Assembly: GCF_014290175.1 (NCBI RefSeq)
Contig: NZ_JACOOR010000004.1
Coordinates: 1-64,000 of the forward strand
DNA from: Anaerosacchariphilus hominis
Lineage (GTDB): Bacteria; Bacillota; Clostridia; Lachnospirales; Lachnospiraceae
Direction: 5' to 3'
DNA length: 64,000 nucleotides
Shown here: piece by piece, positions 60,543-64,000 of the stretch
Numbering within the stretch: the stretch's first letter is position 1
Layout: the number at the start of each line of letters is the position of its first letter
Translations under genes and position numbers: made by a program
Notes under the pieces: model-generated
The model's input: the letters and a program-made list of their open reading frames with translations, nothing else
Told to the model about the DNA's origin: nothing
The model's database searches: none

Positions 60543-61498
60543 AAAGAAAAATGCAAAAACTGGTGGCACAGCTTGCGGGGATCCTGATTGTACTTCTGGG
60601 AGTGACCTTACTGTCCTTTTCCCTGATGTATATCGCGCCGGGGGATCCGGCCAGAACCATTCTGCAGGCTGGAGGAACCATGCCGTCGGAAGAAGCAGTG
60701 CAGGAAAAACGGAAGGAAATGGGACTGGATCGTCCATTCCTGGAACAATACGGAAGCTGGCTGTGGAGTTTTGTCCATGGAGATCTGGGAGTGTCCATGA
60801 TTGACGGCAGGAATGTGTCAGATGAGGTGACAAAAGCGCTTGGAAAAAGCGCGGTACTGGCTGTGACGAGCCTGGCTGCCGGAGTAGCAGCCGCACTCCC
60901 TCTGGGGGTAATGTCAGCGGCAAGAAAAGAGAAAATGTTTGACCGGATTACCTGCTTTTTTGTATTTATCAGGCTGTGTATGCCCTCCTTCCTGGTGGGA
61001 ATCGGATTTCTGTATCTGTTCGCCTATCGTCTGAAACTGATTTCTATATCCGGAAGTGGTGGAGCGTCTGCTCTGATCCTGCCTGCGGCAACTCTGGCTA
61101 CCGGAATCTGCGCACGGATGATTCGACAGATCCGGACTCTGATTTATGAGGAAATAAAGCATCCCTATGTGGATGGACTGCGTTCCAGAGGAATCCGGGA
61201 AACACAGATTTTGTTTGTACATATTCTGAGAAATGCCATGCTTCCAATTATTACCATGATTGCCCTGTCCTTTGGTGAATTGTTGGGAGGTACAGCCATC
61301 ACGGAAATCATATTTTCCTGGCCGGGAATCGGCAGGCTGGTTATGACGGCCATTGAAGAACACGATTATACGATTATCCAGGGATTTGTCGTTGTGATTG
61401 CCCTGATTTTCTTTGTGATATACGGATTGACAGAGCTGTCCTATAGTTTGTTTGATCCGCGGGTAAAAAAGCAGAAAGAGAGCAGCCGGAATGGATAG
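60539..61498 (+). CDS. Nickel/peptide ABC importer permease (NikB/DppB-like)
   Basis: A 319-residue inner-membrane permease with six helices. The N-terminal SFSLMYIAPGDPAR motif, the BPD signature region DGLRSRGIRETQILFVHILRN and ELLGGTAITEIIFSWPGIGR identify the DppB/NikB class. GTG start with AAAGGA upstream. It overlaps both neighbours by a few bases. Which ligand (nickel, peptide, opine-type metallophore) cannot be told from sequence. Confidence 0.93.
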   Translation: MKRKMQKLVAQLAGILIVLLGVTLLSFSLMYIAPGDPARTILQAGGTMPSEEAVQEKRKEMGLDRPFLEQYGSWLWSFVHGDLGVSMIDGRNVSDEVTKALGKSAVLAVTSLAAGVAAALPLGVMSAARKEKMFDRITCFFVFIRLCMPSFLVGIGFLYLFAYRLKLISISGSGGASALILPAATLATGICARMIRQIRTLIYEEIKHPYVDGLRSRGIRETQILFVHILRNAMLPIITMIALSFGELLGGTAITEIIFSWPGIGRLVMTAIEEHDYTIIQGFVVVIALIFFVIYGLTELSYSLFDPRVKKQKESSRNG

Positions 61499-62315
61499 GA
61501 AAAAGAAACTTCGGATCAGACTGGCATGGTATCTGCTGCTGACGGCAGGATTGCTTATTATCATGCTGTTTGGAGAACAGCTTTCCCCACATGATCCCTA
61601 TGAAAACAATCTGTTGAAAATCGATCAGCCACCCGGAGCTGAATACTGGTTTGGTACCGATCAGCTGGGAAGATGTCTTTTTTCCAGAATCCTGACGGGA
61701 GCCAGAAGCTCCTTAAGCGCTACGTTTGCAGTGGTGCTGGTGACGGCTGTGCTGGGAACAGCAGCCGGAGTAATAGCAGGGTATTATGGAGGCCCGGTGG
61801 ATAGGCTGATACAGAAGCTTTTGTTGATCATACAATCCTTTCCGGGACAGGTGATGGCTATCGCGGTGGCGGGCGTGCTGGGAGCCGGGGTGAAAAATGC
61901 GGCAATTGCACTTGTCAGCATTGGCTGGATTCCTTATGCGAGAATGTCCCGCAGTATGGTGTTGAAGATCAAAGAAAGCAATTATATAAAAGCGGCACGT
62001 CTGTGCGGCTGTAATTCCGGTTATATCATTCTGCGTCATGTGATTCCCAATATCGGCAGCGTACTTTTTGTGACAGCCATGCTGGCGCTTCCCGGTACCA
62101 TGATGGAGATTTCCAGCCTTTCCTTCCTAGGACTCTCCGCGAAGCTGCCGACGCCGGAATGGGGTTATATGATGAACGAAGGAAGAAAGGTGCTGATGAC
62201 GGCGCCCTGGCAGACATTGATACCGGGCGGAGCAATTTTGATATCCGTTATCATTTTAAACCGTCTGGGTGATTCCGTACAGGAATATCTGGAATACCGT
62301 ACAGGTAGTATATGA
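61491..62315 (+). CDS. Nickel/peptide ABC importer permease (NikC/DppC-like)
   Basis: A 274-residue second permease. The N-terminal LSPHDPYENNLL and FGTDQLGRCLFSRILTGAR patterns, and ESNYIKAARLCGCNSGYIILRH (EAA-type loop), identify the DppC/NikC class. It overlaps the first permease by 8 bases and would form the heterodimeric channel with it. RDGRC-like FGTDQLGRC is normal. Confidence 0.93.
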   Translation: MDRKKKLRIRLAWYLLLTAGLLIIMLFGEQLSPHDPYENNLLKIDQPPGAEYWFGTDQLGRCLFSRILTGARSSLSATFAVVLVTAVLGTAAGVIAGYYGGPVDRLIQKLLLIIQSFPGQVMAIAVAGVLGAGVKNAAIALVSIGWIPYARMSRSMVLKIKESNYIKAARLCGCNSGYIILRHVIPNIGSVLFVTAMLALPGTMMEISSLSFLGLSAKLPTPEWGYMMNEGRKVLMTAPWQTLIPGGAILISVIILNRLGDSVQEYLEYRTGSI

Positions 62316-62370
62316 GTACTGAGAACAGGTAACATGTTCAAATAAATGATTTTAATTAAGGAGGAGACCA

Positions 62371-63954
62371 ATGAAGAAAAGGATTTTAACCATGCTGCTG
62401 GCCAGTGTACTGAGCGCATCCCTGCTTGCAGGCTGCGGTGGTTTCAAAGAATCTGCGGCAAACACGGAGAAGGGTACGGAGGAGACGTCGGAAAGTACAC
62501 AGGCAGATGCAGGAGAAAAGCATCTGAATATGGCTTATCATTCTGAGATAAAAAATCTGGATCCGGCCGCGAGCAGCTGGGAAACCAAGCGTATCGGGGT
62601 AGGTGAGAATCTGTTCCGTATCAATGACGATCTGCAGCTTGAGCCCTGGCTGGCAGACAGCTACGAGCAGGTAGATGATCTGACCTGGAAAATCACTCTG
62701 AAGGACGGAATCAAATTCAGCAATGGGAAGGAACTGACTGGAGAGGCTGCCAAGGCCTGCCTGGATCGGACCTGTGAGAAAAATCAGAGAGCGGTCACCA
62801 TGCTGAATATCGCCTCTATTGAAGCAGAGGGACAGACGCTTACCATCACCACCAACGATGTAAACGCGGCGCTTCTTAATAATCTGGCGGATCTGGTAGG
62901 TACGATTCTGGATGTGGATACGTTGGAGGGAGAAAACGCAATTCCGGTGGGAACAGGCCCCTTTGTGATTGCCTCTATGGAAGAGGGCAAGATGGAGCTT
63001 GTGGCAAACAAGGATTACTGGGACGGTGTTCCGAAGCTGGATTCTGTCACCATCAAGTATATCCTGGATGGTAACGCACAGGCTATGGCTTTGGATAACG
63101 GGGAGATAGATCTGGCATTCCAGCTGCCTACCGAGAATATTATCCAGTTTATGGACAGTGATAAGATTACGGTAACCAGCAATACAGGCTCCAGATCCCA
63201 GATTCTGTATTTCGATTATACCAACGAGTTTCTGGCGGACCACAGCGTAAGAGAGGCAATTTCCTCTGCGATTGATCGGGAAGCCTTTGCGAATGTTATC
63301 AATAAGGGAAATTCTGAAGCAGCTACCGCTATTTTCCCGGTCAGCTTTTCCTACGGAAAAGTACCGGGCGTGTCCTATGATGTAGAGCATGCGAAAAAGC
63401 TGCTGGCTGATGCAGGCTACAAAGACAACGATGGAGATGGTGTTCTGGATAAAAATGGTAAGGCGTTGAGTTTTAATCTGTATACCTATGGAGAGCACGG
63501 AACTTTGCTTGCGACTTTTGCAGAAGCAATTCAGGCGTCCTTAAAGGAGATTGGAATTGCCATCAATATTGAGACCAATGATTATGACGCACATACCAAT
63601 ATACTGAAGGCCGGAGGCTTCGATCTGGCACTGAACAGCTATATTATGGCGCCGGTAGCCGATCCGCAGTATTTCTGCGATATTATGTTGAGAACCGGAG
63701 CGGACTATAATTATGGAAAGTATTCAGATGAAAAAGTAGATGAGCTGATTGCGCAGCTGGATAAGGAATTTGATGCTGTAAAGAGAGAAGAGCTTGCGAA
63801 GGAAATCCAGGCTGTAGAGGTGGAGGATTGCGGCTTCTTTACCCTTGGTCATCTGAAGTACCAGATTGCCGCAAATAATAAGGTTTCCGGTTATTCCACA
63901 CAGGCAACCGAGGCTTATATTCTGACGAAGGATACAGATATCGCGGCTGAGTAA
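62371..63954 (+). CDS. Nickel/peptide ABC substrate-binding lipoprotein (family 5)
   Basis: A 527-residue binding lipoprotein. Lipobox LLAGCG (Cys about 22), a Thr/Glu-rich linker, then the SBP_bac_5 fold: LEPWLADSYEQVDDLTWKI, GTGPFVIASMEEGKMELVANKDYWDG and the C-terminal DVDGDGV-type calcium loop (DNDGDGVLDKNG). It lies after the two permeases rather than before them. AAGGAGGAG precedes the ATG. The absence of a clear His-rich site leaves nickel or peptide open. Confidence 0.92.
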   Translation: MKKRILTMLLASVLSASLLAGCGGFKESAANTEKGTEETSESTQADAGEKHLNMAYHSEIKNLDPAASSWETKRIGVGENLFRINDDLQLEPWLADSYEQVDDLTWKITLKDGIKFSNGKELTGEAAKACLDRTCEKNQRAVTMLNIASIEAEGQTLTITTNDVNAALLNNLADLVGTILDVDTLEGENAIPVGTGPFVIASMEEGKMELVANKDYWDGVPKLDSVTIKYILDGNAQAMALDNGEIDLAFQLPTENIIQFMDSDKITVTSNTGSRSQILYFDYTNEFLADHSVREAISSAIDREAFANVINKGNSEAATAIFPVSFSYGKVPGVSYDVEHAKKLLADAGYKDNDGDGVLDKNGKALSFNLYTYGEHGTLLATFAEAIQASLKEIGIAINIETNDYDAHTNILKAGGFDLALNSYIMAPVADPQYFCDIMLRTGADYNYGKYSDEKVDELIAQLDKEFDAVKREELAKEIQAVEVEDCGFFTLGHLKYQIAANNKVSGYSTQATEAYILTKDTDIAAE

Positions 63955-63974
63955 AAGAAAAACAGGAGAAGGGC

Positions 63975-64000
63975 ATGCTTGAGATAAAGGACTTATCGGT
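63975..64000 (+). CDS. ABC importer ATPase (NikD/DppD-like), cut by the window end
   Basis: ATG 63975 follows AGGAGAAGGG and reads MLEIKDLSV, the usual start of an ABC transporter ATPase. It is in operon position after the binding protein. Only eight codons are visible. Confidence 0.75.

Overview
The window reads as the chromosome of a low-to-mid GC Clostridia, most likely a gut Lachnospiraceae. The indications are AGGAGG-type ribosome sites, TTG/GTG starts, a DUF5688 gene, flavodoxin-DUF2325-DUF3793-Feo iron genes, a nitroimidazole-reductase-like flavoprotein and an NADP-type glutamate dehydrogenase. No rRNA, CRISPR or prophage was seen. There is one tRNA (Arg-CCG).

Bases 1 to about 24,600 are the right-hand part of an integrative conjugative element of the Tn1549/CTn type; its left end lies outside the window. 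In order it carries: a 5'-truncated Maff2-type pilin-like gene, a VirB6/TrbL-like membrane protein, PrgI, VirB4 ATPase, a CHAP-domain cell-wall hydrolase, DUF4315 and DUF4366-type proteins, topoisomerase III, a very large polyvalent anti-restriction protein, small conserved proteins (transfer-assisting and Cys-rich VLP types), then relaxase and MobC on the minus strand. These are followed by an XRE regulator, a two-component system with a lipoprotein, a sigma factor, a small HTH-type protein, excisionase and a tyrosine integrase. Two AT-rich cargo genes (7254-7922 and 15688-16350) sit in the backbone with their own terminators. The integrase stops 75 bases before ychF.

Bases 24,600 to 46,600 are housekeeping chromosome: ychF, an SseB-like gene, dedA, tRNA-Arg, DUF5688, an SH3 protein, gdhA, an RluF-type pseudouridine synthase, a divergent LigA, a HAD phosphatase, glgB, mscS, an FGGY kinase, a NimA-like flavoprotein, citrate synthase, a penicillin-binding carboxypeptidase, a metallophosphoesterase and scpAB. 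A 187-base near-palindrome follows citrate synthase.

Bases 46,600 to 56,300 hold two iron-linked blocks: feoA-feoA-feoB plus an anchored heavy-metal domain protein, and DUF2325-DUF3793-flavodoxin followed by a very short Fur-like repressor and a FeoB-associated Cys-rich membrane peptide. Both blocks have similar GTTAG...CTAAC palindromes in their leaders. Between them lies a three-gene operon (SDR dehydrogenase, PHP-domain protein, SorE-like zinc dehydrogenase) that looks like ketose/polyol phosphate metabolism.

The last 8 kb hold a second carboxypeptidase, a MATE exporter, a SAM methyltransferase and a nickel/peptide-type ABC importer that runs off the window edge.

The observation I rate highest is a pair of oriT-like modules about 100 bp long in opposite orientation, one before mobC-relaxase and one before the anti-restriction gene. 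They share identical flanks around equal-length (37 nt) but unrelated centres.
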